The notes: a model not told the origin generated them from the sequence alone. Positions 6,278 through 14,151 are shown, counted from the stretch's first letter. The stretch: DNA of 17,028 nucleotides from an uncultured Porphyromonas sp. (GCA_943912835.1 CALTVJ010000041.1:1-17028); one strand, 5' to 3'. A program made the numbers and translations.

Positions 6278-7594
6278 ATGAATATAGACTTACAAGGTAT
6301 CAAACAGCGTTTTGGTATCATAGGCTCCAGCCCTCTTTTGGCACGTGCTATACAGGTCGCTGTACAAGTCGCTCCGACAGATATGTCTGTGCTAATTGTC
6401 GGTGAGAGTGGCGTGGGTAAGGAGGTTTTCCCAAAAATAATACATCAAAATAGCCTGCGTAAGCATGGCCCATACATTGCAGTAAACTGTGGAGCTATCC
6501 CAGAGGGAACGATAGACTCGGAGCTTTTTGGTCACATCAAGGGCTCGTTTACGGGAGCTATGAATGATCGTAAGGGGTATTTTCAAGAGGCTAATGAAGG
6601 AACTATCTTCTTAGATGAGGTAGGGGAATTGCCCTTATCTACACAAGCTCGCCTCCTGCGTGTCTTGGAAACAGGGGAGTTTATTCCCGTGGGAGCTAGT
6701 ACGCCCATAAAAACGAATGTACGTATCGTTGCAGCGACGAATGTAAATATGCAAGAAGCAGTCAGTCGTGGGCGTTTTCGTGAAGATTTGCTCTTTCGCT
6801 TGAATACTGTACCGATTGAACTCCCCCCTTTGCGCAAGCGACCAGAGGACGTGGGCTTGCTCTTTCGCTACTTTGCATCGCAAGCAGCTGATAAGTATCA
6901 TATGCCTACATTGCGTCTGGAACCTGAGGCTGTATCTCTCCTAGAACACTATCATTGGCCAGGTAATATCCGCGAGCTACGCAACCTTGCTGAACGCATT
7001 AGTGTCCTTGAAGAGATGCGTATGGTGACTGCTGATACTTTGCAACGCTATTTACCACAGGCTATGAATGTGGATTATCGCCCAGCTCTCCGCTCACAAA
7101 TTAAGGATGCAGCTTCTGCCACTGATACCCATGGGCAAATGGGGGATCAAGCCTTCTTTGTGCAGATGCTTATGGAGATGCGCAAAGAGATTACAGAGCT
7201 ACGTGCTTTGGTAAGTGGTTTTGTTCCCACCCAACATCAACATACTACGATGCCCCACCATAGTCCCATAGATGCAACTTATGCACCCAAGAGCTATGCT
7301 CAGATAGGGGGTAGTGTGAGCCAAAGTGATGAGCGAGATGTTTATACTCCAAGTCTACCTACTTCTATTGGAGTGCCAAGCTCAACCAATGTACGGGTAC
7401 ATAATGCCGAGGATGTCGAGGTGATGATGGTAGAGCCTATTGAATCTGGGCGTAGTCTGGAAGAAGTCGAGAGGCAGATGATTGAGCAGGCACTTTTGCG
7501 ACACAATGGTCGTCGTCGTCCAACGGCAGAAGAACTGAAAATCAGCGAACGTACGCTGTATCGTAAAATTAAAGAATATGGACTTGATGTATAA
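6278..7594 (+). CDS. Sigma-54-dependent activator without receiver domain
   Basis: This is a 438-residue bacterial enhancer-binding protein that remodels sigma-54 RNA polymerase by ATP hydrolysis. The AAA+ domain starts almost at the N-terminus: Walker A GESGVGKE (42-49), sigma-54 contact loop GSFTGA (89-94; usual form GAFTGA), Walker B TIFLDE (109-114), and LLFRLN and WPGNIREL in the sensor region. A long, variable Ser/Thr/His/Met-rich linker (about 263-390) leads to a Fis-type helix-turn-helix (about 414-435, RTLYRKIKEYG). There is no N-terminal receiver, GAF or PAS domain, so any control must come from a partner, from the linker or from expression level. The end overlaps the start of the LptE gene. 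The targets are not visible here. Confidence 0.92.
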   Translation: MNIDLQGIKQRFGIIGSSPLLARAIQVAVQVAPTDMSVLIVGESGVGKEVFPKIIHQNSLRKHGPYIAVNCGAIPEGTIDSELFGHIKGSFTGAMNDRKGYFQEANEGTIFLDEVGELPLSTQARLLRVLETGEFIPVGASTPIKTNVRIVAATNVNMQEAVSRGRFREDLLFRLNTVPIELPPLRKRPEDVGLLFRYFASQAADKYHMPTLRLEPEAVSLLEHYHWPGNIRELRNLAERISVLEEMRMVTADTLQRYLPQAMNVDYRPALRSQIKDAASATDTHGQMGDQAFFVQMLMEMRKEITELRALVSGFVPTQHQHTTMPHHSPIDATYAPKSYAQIGGSVSQSDERDVYTPSLPTSIGVPSSTNVRVHNAEDVEVMMVEPIESGRSLEEVERQMIEQALLRHNGRRRPTAEELKISERTLYRKIKEYGLDV

Positions 7595-8105
7595 ATCTAG
7601 AGCTTGGAGAGCTCTAAGCCTTGTTGTGTGTATGTGCCTTTGTTCGGCTTGTAGTATAAGCTATAGTTTCAATGGTGGCACACTGGATTACTCCAAGGTA
7701 AAGAGTATGGTTATTGCCGATGTGATTAATCGAGCTTCTATTGTCTATCCGAGTTTCGCCTCTAAGTTTACCGAAGCTCTGCGAGATATGTACACGAGTC
7801 GTACGCGCCTGGAGCAGCTCCGTCGTGAAGGCGATTTAGAGTTGGAGTGTGTCATTACGGGCTATGATTTGTCTGTGGCTTCTGTGAATCAAGATAACTT
7901 TGCCGATCGCACCAAGTTTACGGTAACGATACAAGTCAAATACACCAATCGGGTTAATACAAAAGAGAGCTTTGATCGTAGTTTCACAGCTTATCGAGAC
8001 TTTGATAAAACAAACAGCTTCGCTCAAGTGCAAGATCAACTTTTGGAAGAAATTACCGAGGATTTGGTTAAGCAGATATACAATGCTACGGTGGAGAATT
8101 GGTAA
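7587..8105 (+). CDS. lptE: LptE family outer-membrane LPS-assembly lipoprotein
   Basis: This is a small Bacteroidota LptE-family (LPS-assembly) lipoprotein. In this family LptE plugs the LptD barrel and helps insert LPS in the outer membrane. The N-terminus has basic residues, a short hydrophobic stretch and a lipobox-like CSAC. The mature part opens SISYSFNGG and contains the family's conserved YPSFASKFTEALRD and LECVITGYD segments, with DRSFTAYRDFD near the C-terminus. I chose ATG 7587 (172 aa), which overlaps the activator stop as ATGTATAA. An in-frame ATG at 7578 would add three residues and is also possible. The -3 lipobox residue is Cys instead of the usual Leu/Val. The overlap implies translational coupling with the sigma-54 activator. 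Confidence 0.82.
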   Translation: MYKSRAWRALSLVVCMCLCSACSISYSFNGGTLDYSKVKSMVIADVINRASIVYPSFASKFTEALRDMYTSRTRLEQLRREGDLELECVITGYDLSVASVNQDNFADRTKFTVTIQVKYTNRVNTKESFDRSFTAYRDFDKTNSFAQVQDQLLEEITEDLVKQIYNATVENW

Positions 8106-8156
8106 ACAAGCAGTATAGGACTTGTTGTTATACAGATATAATCAAATTGAATAGAT

Positions 8157-8762
8157 ATGTTTAGTGGTATAGTAGAAGAATATGCAGAAGTCGTTGCTCT
8201 CCGTAAAGAAGGGGATAATCTGCACATCACGATGAAGTGTTCGTTTGCCAACGAACTAAAGATAGATCAGAGTATCGCGCATAATGGGGTTTGTCTCACG
8301 GTAGTTGATATTCAGGAGGGAAGCTACACAGTGACTGCTATTGAAGAAACATTAGAACGTAGCAATTTGGGCTTACTTGAAGTTGGTGATTTGGTCAACT
8401 TGGAGCGTAGTATGATCTTGGGAGGTCGACTTGATGGACATATTGTGCAGGGGCATGTAGACCAGAGAGCTGTATGTACAGAGGTGAGAGAAGCTGATGG
8501 CAGTTGGTACTATCGCTTTGAGCACACGACAGAGCCCGAGATGGTTGCCAAAGGATATATTACAGTCGAGAAAGGCTCTGTTTGCGTCAATGGTTGTAGC
8601 CTAACGGTATGTAACTCTGAGATGAATAGTTTTGAAGTAGCGATTATCCCTTACACGCATGACAATACAAATTTTTGTCGCATTAAAGCTGGCTCAATCG
8701 TGAATATCGAGTATGATATCATCGGTAAATATCTCTGCAAAATGCAGGCTTACAATAAATAG
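8157..8762 (+). CDS. ribE: Riboflavin synthase, alpha chain
   Basis: This 201-residue enzyme dismutates two 6,7-dimethyl-8-ribityllumazines into riboflavin and a pyrimidinedione. It has the two tandem lumazine-binding barrels of the family. The first has MFSGIVEE at the start and NGVCLTV (43-49); the second has RLDGHIVQGHVD (91-102), GSVCVNGCSLTV (140-151) and IPYTHDNT (164-171). Length is typical. It lies 51 bp after lptE and 10 bp before the plug-family gene. No FMN riboswitch is seen in the 51-bp gap, and no other rib gene is near, so it seems to be expressed with the envelope genes around it. Confidence 0.95.
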   Translation: MFSGIVEEYAEVVALRKEGDNLHITMKCSFANELKIDQSIAHNGVCLTVVDIQEGSYTVTAIEETLERSNLGLLEVGDLVNLERSMILGGRLDGHIVQGHVDQRAVCTEVREADGSWYYRFEHTTEPEMVAKGYITVEKGSVCVNGCSLTVCNSEMNSFEVAIIPYTHDNTNFCRIKAGSIVNIEYDIIGKYLCKMQAYNK

Positions 8763-8772
8763 TTGTCTCCGT

Positions 8773-10047
8773 ATGATAAGACGTATTTTGGGAGGGCTAA
8801 GCGTTAAGCTTAGCCTTGCTTTGTTTATAACTTCGCTTAGTGGTTGGAGTTTGTTGGCACAGCAGATATCAGACTTTAGTGCTTATGTCGGAGGATTGGT
8901 CATTGAGCAAGAGATACGAGGGGCTTTCTCTCCCCAACGTTTAGCAACGTGGCGACTTGGTGCCGATGAGCGATTGCGCATTAGCTTCGATTTACTGGGG
9001 GAGACGCCAGACGAGGATTTGCTTTATCGTATTCGGCATACAAAACCCGATGGGACACCATCAGATATTTTGCCGAGTGAAGCCTTTGAGGGCTGGGAAG
9101 AGCAAGAAATTAGAGATGTGCAAACTAGTCGTGTGACAGCGATACCCTATACACATTACAGCTTCACATTATCCCGAGAACAGATTGACTTTAAACTCTC
9201 TGGGCGTTATGCTATTGAGGTGTTCGAGCGGAGTAGAGAAGAGAGTTTATTTGTCGTTCCTCTCTATGTGTATGAGGGTGCTTTATCTGCCTCTTTGACT
9301 CTAGGACGTGCTTATCAGGATACTCAAGAGAGGAAACAGGCTGTAAGCATAGATTTGAGTGGCGAATTACTACTTTCGGCAAGAGAGGAGGATGTGCATA
9401 TAGAGGTTCGGCAGAATGCGTCTCGGATATTACCTCGCGTAGTACTTGCAAAGCCATCGGAACGTATGGGAGCTGTATGGCGTTATGCTCATAGCTCTTC
9501 GGCTATATTTGATGGAGGAAATGAGTATTATGCCATTGAGCATACTGCTCGTAGAGCTATGGGGCAGGGACTTGTATCACGTAGAGTGAGTACTAAAGAT
9601 GGATTGGAGTCTGCTCAAACGTTACAGAGTTTTAACGAAGGTAATACTGCTTACGAGGGAGGGCGAGTTGACCATAATGGCTTGTCTTTGTTGCGTAGTA
9701 CATTTACTTCTGATGTGGCTTTGGAGGGAGAGTATCATATTATTGAGTTTGTACTTTCATCGCCGAAAGCTTTTGATGGAGATGTGCTATTGGTTGGAGA
9801 GGCTTTTGACTATTTACCTTTGGAGCGTAGACGGCTTGTTTATGATGCCGAGCAAGCTGAGTATCGTTTAGCTCTACCTCTCAAAAATGGTTATCAAGAG
9901 TATGCCTACTATCTATCTAACTCTTCTGGATGGCAATCTTTGAGTGCTTCGTATTATCAGACCTCCAATCGTTACGATGTATTTGTGTACTACGCTCCTC
10001 TTGGGGCAAGGTATGATCGACTTCTTTTGTTACAGACATTGAATTAG
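8773..10047 (+). CDS. Type IX secretion plug-family protein (DUF5103)
   Basis: This exported protein of 424 residues resembles the Bacteroidota DUF5103 family, now named for the plug subunit that closes the periplasmic or lateral opening of the SprA translocon in type IX secretion. Supporting segments are EGWEEQEIRDVQTSR, then PYTHYSFTL with KLSGRYAIEVFE, and later FDGGNEYYAIE. These match my memory of the family pattern (IRDYEYSFNTFQPYTHY; LSGNY; FEGGNEFR). I chose ATG 8773 because it gives a clean signal peptide (MIRR, hydrophobic core, SLLA before QQ at 30-31). The longer ORF from 8713 would overlap ribE and bury that signal. It starts 10 bp after ribE, so it is probably co-transcribed. 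Family assignment rests on remembered patterns, not a search. Confidence 0.8.
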   Translation: MIRRILGGLSVKLSLALFITSLSGWSLLAQQISDFSAYVGGLVIEQEIRGAFSPQRLATWRLGADERLRISFDLLGETPDEDLLYRIRHTKPDGTPSDILPSEAFEGWEEQEIRDVQTSRVTAIPYTHYSFTLSREQIDFKLSGRYAIEVFERSREESLFVVPLYVYEGALSASLTLGRAYQDTQERKQAVSIDLSGELLLSAREEDVHIEVRQNASRILPRVVLAKPSERMGAVWRYAHSSSAIFDGGNEYYAIEHTARRAMGQGLVSRRVSTKDGLESAQTLQSFNEGNTAYEGGRVDHNGLSLLRSTFTSDVALEGEYHIIEFVLSSPKAFDGDVLLVGEAFDYLPLERRRLVYDAEQAEYRLALPLKNGYQEYAYYLSNSSGWQSLSASYYQTSNRYDVFVYYAPLGARYDRLLLLQTLN

Positions 10048-10167
10048 CGGGTATGCTCCAATTAAGTAGAAAAAGTTCTCTCGGTAGAACGACGATTCTT
10101 CTCCAAACTAGAGGATATAGTTCGTCTAAGTAAGTCAATGATGGTGCTATACGTTGATATAAAAATT

Positions 10168-10203
10168 AGGGGCTATGTCAAAATAATATTTGACATAGCC
10201 CCT
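10168..10203. terminator. Bidirectional terminator between convergent genes
   Basis: A perfect 15-bp stem (10168-10182 with 10189-10203) encloses a 6-nt loop. On the minus strand it is followed by TAATTTTTATATC, a good U-tract for the protease gene ending at 10260. On the plus strand the tail is TGTACATG, weaker, but it is the first strong hairpin after the plug-family gene. The 120 bases before it contain nothing I recognise. Confidence 0.82.
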
Positions 10204-10259
10204 TGTACATGTTACAGACTTTGCAACTTGTAGCCAATTAAAAGTTGTGCTATCGCGGG

Positions 10260-11879
10260 TTATCCACAATGTTTGTCAGAGTCCACAAAGTCCTCGGAAG
10301 AATCTGGCAGACTATCAGGAGCTACGGTTGCTTGTGGGACCTCATCTTTTGATACGAGTTTGTTGTCGTAATCGTTGAGTTCTTTGATATAGATGCGTCC
10401 CTCTTCTTCGGTATAAGAAATCTCGCCTTTTACGCGATAGTTGAGTATTTCTTTGGGCTTGCTAAGGTTGACCAGTCTCAGAATGATTTCGTAGTGGAAA
10501 CTGCTATCATTCTTGCGCTTAAAAGAGTCTAGTTCGGATCCGTAAATCTCGTATTTCATGAAATACGCTTTCAGCTCAGAGACTATATCGCTTCGTTTGA
10601 TGTTACTACGTTTATGGAAGCGTTTGATATTTAATGGTGAGAAGTAGCGAGAGCAGATGAGAGGATCTTGACTTGCAAAACTCTCAAGATATGATGTTAA
10701 GATGACCTCTGCTTCGTGATCATCGATTTCGAACTTCGTCTCAACAGGGCGAGATGCCAGATTTTGGAGTCTTTTGTTTACTTCGTTTTCGCCTTCGTCA
10801 AAGGTCTCTTTGATGAATACCTCTACTGCATGCCAAGGTAAGCCGAAGTTGAAATTGTCAGAGGCCTCCATCTGTGCGAAGTTAATGGCTACTAGGCGAC
10901 CATACTCGTCCATTACAGGGCTACCACTAGATCCTCCCATCAAAGGGATAGAGTAGAGAATACGGCTCTCGTTTGGCTCTTGGCTGATTTCTCCGCTTGT
11001 GATTTGTGCTTTGATGCCGTGTGTTGTAGAGGCAAGATCTTTCCCAGAGTTATAGCCAATCATATATAGTTTAGCCCCAATCTTGAGGTCTTTATAGTCT
11101 TCGTTGTCTTGGATGTCGAAGATATAGTGATCCTCCGGTGTCTTCATGCTATTGAGTTGGATCAGTCCAACATCAGCTCCTTCTTCTTGTGAAACGTTAC
11201 GTACGAAGCAGGGTTCAAAGTCTTCGGGGTCTTTGACCTCGTCATTGTGGTAGACGATACCAATATCATTGACTAGCTCCAATGTGAAGTTTTTACTTGC
11301 CTTGCGTAGGTCTGCAATGTTTTGTTTAACTTCTTGGCGAGAGAGTCTGATGGATTTTAGTAACTCTATTTGTTCTGAGATTGCAGCCGTATCAATAGAG
11401 TCTGGGTTGTCTTTGAGCGCTTTGATCTTATCTTGGATCTCACGCTCTTGATCTTCGTAGTCTTCGTCTAGTCCATTTTTATCTCCCAAAGTATAGTCGA
11501 GATATTGTTTGACCATTTGATGTACTTGATCGGGTAGTATATCACCACAAATCACGTGTCGGTTGGTGAGGATTTCTCCCTTCTCCGAAATGATGAAGCC
11601 CGTTCCGTATACAGATACATGCTTGACGTTTGTACTATCTGTGGTTAAGTCTATTATATTCCCTTCTGCGTCAGGCTGAGAGAAGTAGTAAACTTTTCCT
11701 CCAGGAGTCTTAATACGGTAGTGGTAGTTATTGTGTATCAATACGACTCCCGAGGCACGTTCTTTGAATAAACTCTCAGCGTCTTTGCTCTGTCTACACT
11801 GTACTAGCGTCATAGACAAGATGAACAAAATGAAGAGATGATAAAACTTCCTCTTTGATACTAGTTGCATTATGGTCAT
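10260..11879 (-). CDS. Lipoprotein-like trypsin-fold serine protease
   Basis: This 539-residue exported protease of the trypsin/HtrA fold has a complete catalytic triad: H108 in LTNRHV, D236 in DVGLIQL and S318 in GGSSGSPV. The N-terminus is basic, then hydrophobic, ending LVQC (C28), which may be a lipidation site although Gln at -1 is unusual. A charged, probably coiled helical insertion of about 90 residues (about 115-200) separates the His and Asp segments, which is not usual for HtrA. No PDZ domain is apparent. The C-terminal 160 residues (about 380-539) form an alpha/beta region I cannot name, followed by an acidic tail. It has its own promoter (11913-11944) and terminator. Substrates and partners are unknown; trypsin-like peptidase is as far as I would go. 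Confidence 0.85.
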   Translation of the reverse strand: MTIMQLVSKRKFYHLFILFILSMTLVQCRQSKDAESLFKERASGVVLIHNNYHYRIKTPGGKVYYFSQPDAEGNIIDLTTDSTNVKHVSVYGTGFIISEKGEILTNRHVICGDILPDQVHQMVKQYLDYTLGDKNGLDEDYEDQEREIQDKIKALKDNPDSIDTAAISEQIELLKSIRLSRQEVKQNIADLRKASKNFTLELVNDIGIVYHNDEVKDPEDFEPCFVRNVSQEEGADVGLIQLNSMKTPEDHYIFDIQDNEDYKDLKIGAKLYMIGYNSGKDLASTTHGIKAQITSGEISQEPNESRILYSIPLMGGSSGSPVMDEYGRLVAINFAQMEASDNFNFGLPWHAVEVFIKETFDEGENEVNKRLQNLASRPVETKFEIDDHEAEVILTSYLESFASQDPLICSRYFSPLNIKRFHKRSNIKRSDIVSELKAYFMKYEIYGSELDSFKRKNDSSFHYEIILRLVNLSKPKEILNYRVKGEISYTEEEGRIYIKELNDYDNKLVSKDEVPQATVAPDSLPDSSEDFVDSDKHCG

Positions 11880-11912
11880 AACTTATAGGCCTTGTGTTTT
11901 GTAATTATGCTA

Positions 11913-11944
11913 CAAAGATATAAGCAATTCATTAGATGTGCCAA
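11913..11944 (-). promoter_or_regulatory. Promoter of the serine protease gene
   Basis: On the minus strand TTG (11944-11942), a 21-nt spacer and TATCTTTG (11920-11913) match the Bacteroidota consensus. The box is followed by TAGC and the ATG lies 33 nt downstream. The -33 element begins only 11 bp after the terminator hairpin of the upstream gene. Confidence 0.72.
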
Positions 11945-11955
11945 TAGTACGCAAT

Positions 11956-11994
11956 AAGGGCTGTAGAGATATCCAGAATATCTCTACAGCCCTT
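11956..11994 (-). terminator. Hairpin terminator after the fRMsr gene
   Basis: A perfect 17-bp stem (11956-11972 with 11978-11994) encloses a 5-nt loop, 29 nt after the reductase stop on the minus strand. No U-tract follows on the minus strand (ATTGCGTAC), yet the stem is among the longest in the window. Confidence 0.7.
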
Positions 11995-12023
11995 GTATAG
12001 ATTATATGATTGGTGTTAGTAAA

Positions 12024-12497
12024 CTAATTCTTGTAGATATACTTAACCATTTCTTCCAAATATCGTGCGTCTGTTTCTTCAAAAGCATTTAATTTGTCGC
12101 TATCTATATCGAGGACAGCAACGACTTTTCCTTCAGACCATATTGGCACAACGACTTCGCTACGGCTTAAGCTACTACAGGCTATATGTCCTGGGAACTC
12201 TTCTACATCTGGGACGATGATTGTTTTTCCTTGTTCCCAAGCGGTGCCACATACTCCACGACCATAAGCGATGCGTGTACAGGCAATATCACCTTGAAAT
12301 GGAGCAAGGATGAGTTGCTCTCCTTCTACCACGTAGAAGCCGACCCAAAAGAACCCAAAGGTCATGCGCAAAGCTGCTGCCACGTTTGCCATGCGAGCTG
12401 TCAGGTTGCTCTCTAGACAAAGGGCTTCGATCTGAGGAAGTAGCTCTTTGTAGCGTCCCTCTTTGTCTTGACTCTTGATGAGTAGCTCTTCTGCCAT
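12024..12497 (-). CDS. msrC: Free methionine-(R)-sulfoxide reductase, GAF type
   Basis: This 157-residue single-GAF-domain enzyme reduces free methionine-(R)-sulfoxide, repairing oxidised methionine that is not in protein. All three conserved cysteines of the family are present with the usual spacing: C73 (IACTRI), C83 (GRGVCGTA) and C107 (GHIACSSLSRSE). So are PFQG (67-70), IVPDV and the VLDIDS segment near the C-terminus. It is a full-length cytosolic protein with no signal peptide. It starts 3 bp after the stop of the DJ-1 gene on the same strand, so the two are almost certainly one operon, and a hairpin follows. A cyclic-nucleotide-sensing GAF domain is excluded by the intact cysteine set. 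Confidence 0.93.
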   Translation of the reverse strand: MAEELLIKSQDKEGRYKELLPQIEALCLESNLTARMANVAAALRMTFGFFWVGFYVVEGEQLILAPFQGDIACTRIAYGRGVCGTAWEQGKTIIVPDVEEFPGHIACSSLSRSEVVVPIWSEGKVVAVLDIDSDKLNAFEETDARYLEEMVKYIYKN

Positions 12498-12500
12498 AGC

Positions 12501-13046
12501 TTAGTATATGATAGCGTTGGCTACCGATTGAGCTGTCTCTTCGTCAAGGAGATATTTAATAATCTCAAGATCAAAGGGGATAGTGACACCAGCTGAACGT
12601 GCAGTAATAACGCCATCGCTGAGGACTACAGCAGATTCCGTGGCTTTGTAAGATCCTAGTTTTTCCTCAAAGCTAGGGTAGCAAGTCGCTGTTTTGCCAT
12701 CCAGCATACCGAGTTCTCCTAAGATGCTTGGAGCAGCACAAATGGCTGCAAGTAGTTTAGAGTCGTTCTGAGCTTTACGAAGTATATCAAGTAGGGTTTC
12801 GCTTTTGGCTAGATTACTTACTCCAGGAAGTCCTCCAGGAAGGACAAAAGCATCAGCCTTGAGCTCGTCAATGTTGCTGATATGTCTATCTGCGATGACA
12901 GGGATGTGATGAGCTCCCGTTACTTCCAAGCTATCTTCCACTGATATGGTAATTACTGATAACCCAGCGCGTCTAAGGAGATCAATCGTTGTAACGGCTT
13001 CGATTTCTTCAAAGCCTTCGGCGAGAAATACAAATACAGTTTTCAT
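12501..13046 (-). CDS. DJ-1/PfpI family protein (YajL/ThiJ-like)
   Basis: This 181-residue cytosolic protein has the DJ-1 fold. It opens KTVFVFLAEGFEEIEAVTT with the conserved acidic residues, and has ALPGG-like VLPGG (68-72) and the nucleophile elbow AAICAAPSIL with C103. ThiJ/YajL/DJ-1 members of this length are linked to oxidative-stress protection, chaperone activity and disputed deglycase or glyoxalase activity. The exact reaction cannot be read from sequence. It is the first gene of a two-gene unit with the fRMsr gene (3-bp gap), which supports a role in oxidant damage. A TATCTTTG box lies 31 bp upstream. Confidence 0.9.
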   Translation of the reverse strand: MKTVFVFLAEGFEEIEAVTTIDLLRRAGLSVITISVEDSLEVTGAHHIPVIADRHISNIDELKADAFVLPGGLPGVSNLAKSETLLDILRKAQNDSKLLAAICAAPSILGELGMLDGKTATCYPSFEEKLGSYKATESAVVLSDGVITARSAGVTIPFDLEIIKYLLDEETAQSVANAIIY

Positions 13047-13077
13047 TGTGTTATATCATTAGATGACTATCTTTCTA

Positions 13078-13085
13078 CAAAGATA
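13078..13085 (-). promoter_or_regulatory. -7 promoter element of the DJ-1/fRMsr operon
   Basis: The minus strand reads TATCTTTGTAG, 31 nt before the DJ-1 ATG. No TTG is present at -33, and that region falls inside the stem of the upstream fba terminator. Confidence 0.62.
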
Positions 13086-13090
13086 TAGAT

Positions 13091-13127
13091 AAAACGACAG
13101 CCTAAGTCGAACTTGACTTAGGCTGTC
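13091..13127 (-). terminator. Rho-independent terminator of fba
   Basis: A perfect 13-bp stem (13096-13108 with 13115-13127) encloses a 6-nt loop, followed on the minus strand by GTTTTATC. It lies 28 nt after the aldolase stop codon. Confidence 0.85.
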
Positions 13128-13155
13128 TTAAAGTTAGGCTAAGAGATTGCCAATA

Positions 13156-14151
13156 TTAAAGAGCATTCGCTGAACCTAGTACGTTCTCAATCTTATGCTT
13201 GTAAAGCTTCTTGAGTGACTCACGAGCTGGACCTAGATATTTACGTGGGTCAAACTCTGCTGGGTTGTCTACGAATACTTTACGGATTGCAGCAGTCATA
13301 GCAAGACGACCATCTGAGTCGATGTTGATCTTACATACAGCGCTCTTAGCAGCACGACGAAGTTGCTCTTCTGGGATACCTACAGCATCCTTAAGTGCAC
13401 CACCATTAGCGTTGATTGTAGCTACTTCTTCTTGTGGTACTGAAGATGCACCGTGAAGAACGATAGGGAATCCAGGAATTTGCTTTTCGATCTCTTCAAG
13501 GATGTCGAAGCGGAGTGGTGGTGGTACAAGTACACCGTTAGCATCACGCTCACATTGCTCTGGAGTAAACTTGTTAGCTCCGTGAGATGTACCGATAGAG
13601 ATAGCTAGTGAGTCTACACCAGTTCTCTTAGTGAAGTCTACTACTTCTTCTGGTTGTGTGTAAGTGTGGTGCTCTGCTACTACATCATCTTCAACACCAG
13701 CGAGTACACCAAGCTCACCTTCAACAGTTACATCGTGTTGGTGTGCATACTCTACTACCGAACGAGTTAGGGCGATGTTTTCTTCGTAAGGAAGGTGTGA
13801 ACCGTCAATCATCACGCTTGAGAAGCCAGACTCAACGCAGCTCTTAACAAGCTCTAGGCTATCACCATGGTCTAGGTGAAGAGCGATTTGTGGGTTCTCG
13901 CAACCAAGTTCTTTTGCGTATTCTACAGCTCCTTGAGCCATGTAACGAAGAAGCGTTTGGTTAGCGTACTTACGAGCACCGCTTGATACTTGTAGGATAA
14001 CTGGAGACTTAGTTTCTACTACAGCTCCGATGATAGCTTGTAGCTGCTCCATATTGTTGAAGTTGAAAGCTGGGATAGCGTAGCCACCCTTGATAGCTTT
14101 AGCAAACATCTCTCTTGTGTTTACAAGACCGAGTTCTTTGTAATTTACCAT
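13156..14151 (-). CDS. fba: Class II fructose-bisphosphate aldolase
   Basis: This 331-residue zinc-dependent TIM-barrel aldolase of glycolysis and gluconeogenesis interconverts fructose-1,6-bisphosphate with dihydroxyacetone phosphate and glyceraldehyde-3-phosphate. Key sites are HLDHGD (catalytic D94, zinc ligand H95), VEGELG (about 143-148), IGTSHG (zinc ligand H190), VLHGASS (zinc ligand H233) and the phosphate-binding region around NIDSDGR. Length and motif order match the class II enzyme. Codon use leans strongly to TAC, AAC, ATC and TTC, unlike neighbouring genes, which is expected for an abundant glycolytic enzyme. It stands alone, with a -7 box 74 bp upstream and a strong terminator. 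Confidence 0.96.
   Translation of the reverse strand: MVNYKELGLVNTREMFAKAIKGGYAIPAFNFNNMEQLQAIIGAVVETKSPVILQVSSGARKYANQTLLRYMAQGAVEYAKELGCENPQIALHLDHGDSLELVKSCVESGFSSVMIDGSHLPYEENIALTRSVVEYAHQHDVTVEGELGVLAGVEDDVVAEHHTYTQPEEVVDFTKRTGVDSLAISIGTSHGANKFTPEQCERDANGVLVPPPLRFDILEEIEKQIPGFPIVLHGASSVPQEEVATINANGGALKDAVGIPEEQLRRAAKSAVCKINIDSDGRLAMTAAIRKVFVDNPAEFDPRKYLGPARESLKKLYKHKIENVLGSANAL

Noticed and set aside
8106..8156. FMN riboswitch before ribE
   Set aside because: The gap is only 51 bp, too short for the RFN element, and shows none of its conserved stems.
8713..8772. Longer start of the plug-family gene at 8713
   Set aside because: It would overlap ribE by 50 bp and place 20 polar residues ahead of a good signal peptide; ATG 8773 fits export and operon spacing.
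9599..9871. 90-codon plus-strand ORF inside the plug-family gene
   Set aside because: It is a shifted frame of a real gene on the same strand, with no family pattern and atypical Leu/Trp-rich composition.
12024..12497. GAF protein as a cyclic-nucleotide or light sensor
   Set aside because: The three catalytic cysteines with exact fRMsr spacing (C73, C83, C107) point to the reductase.
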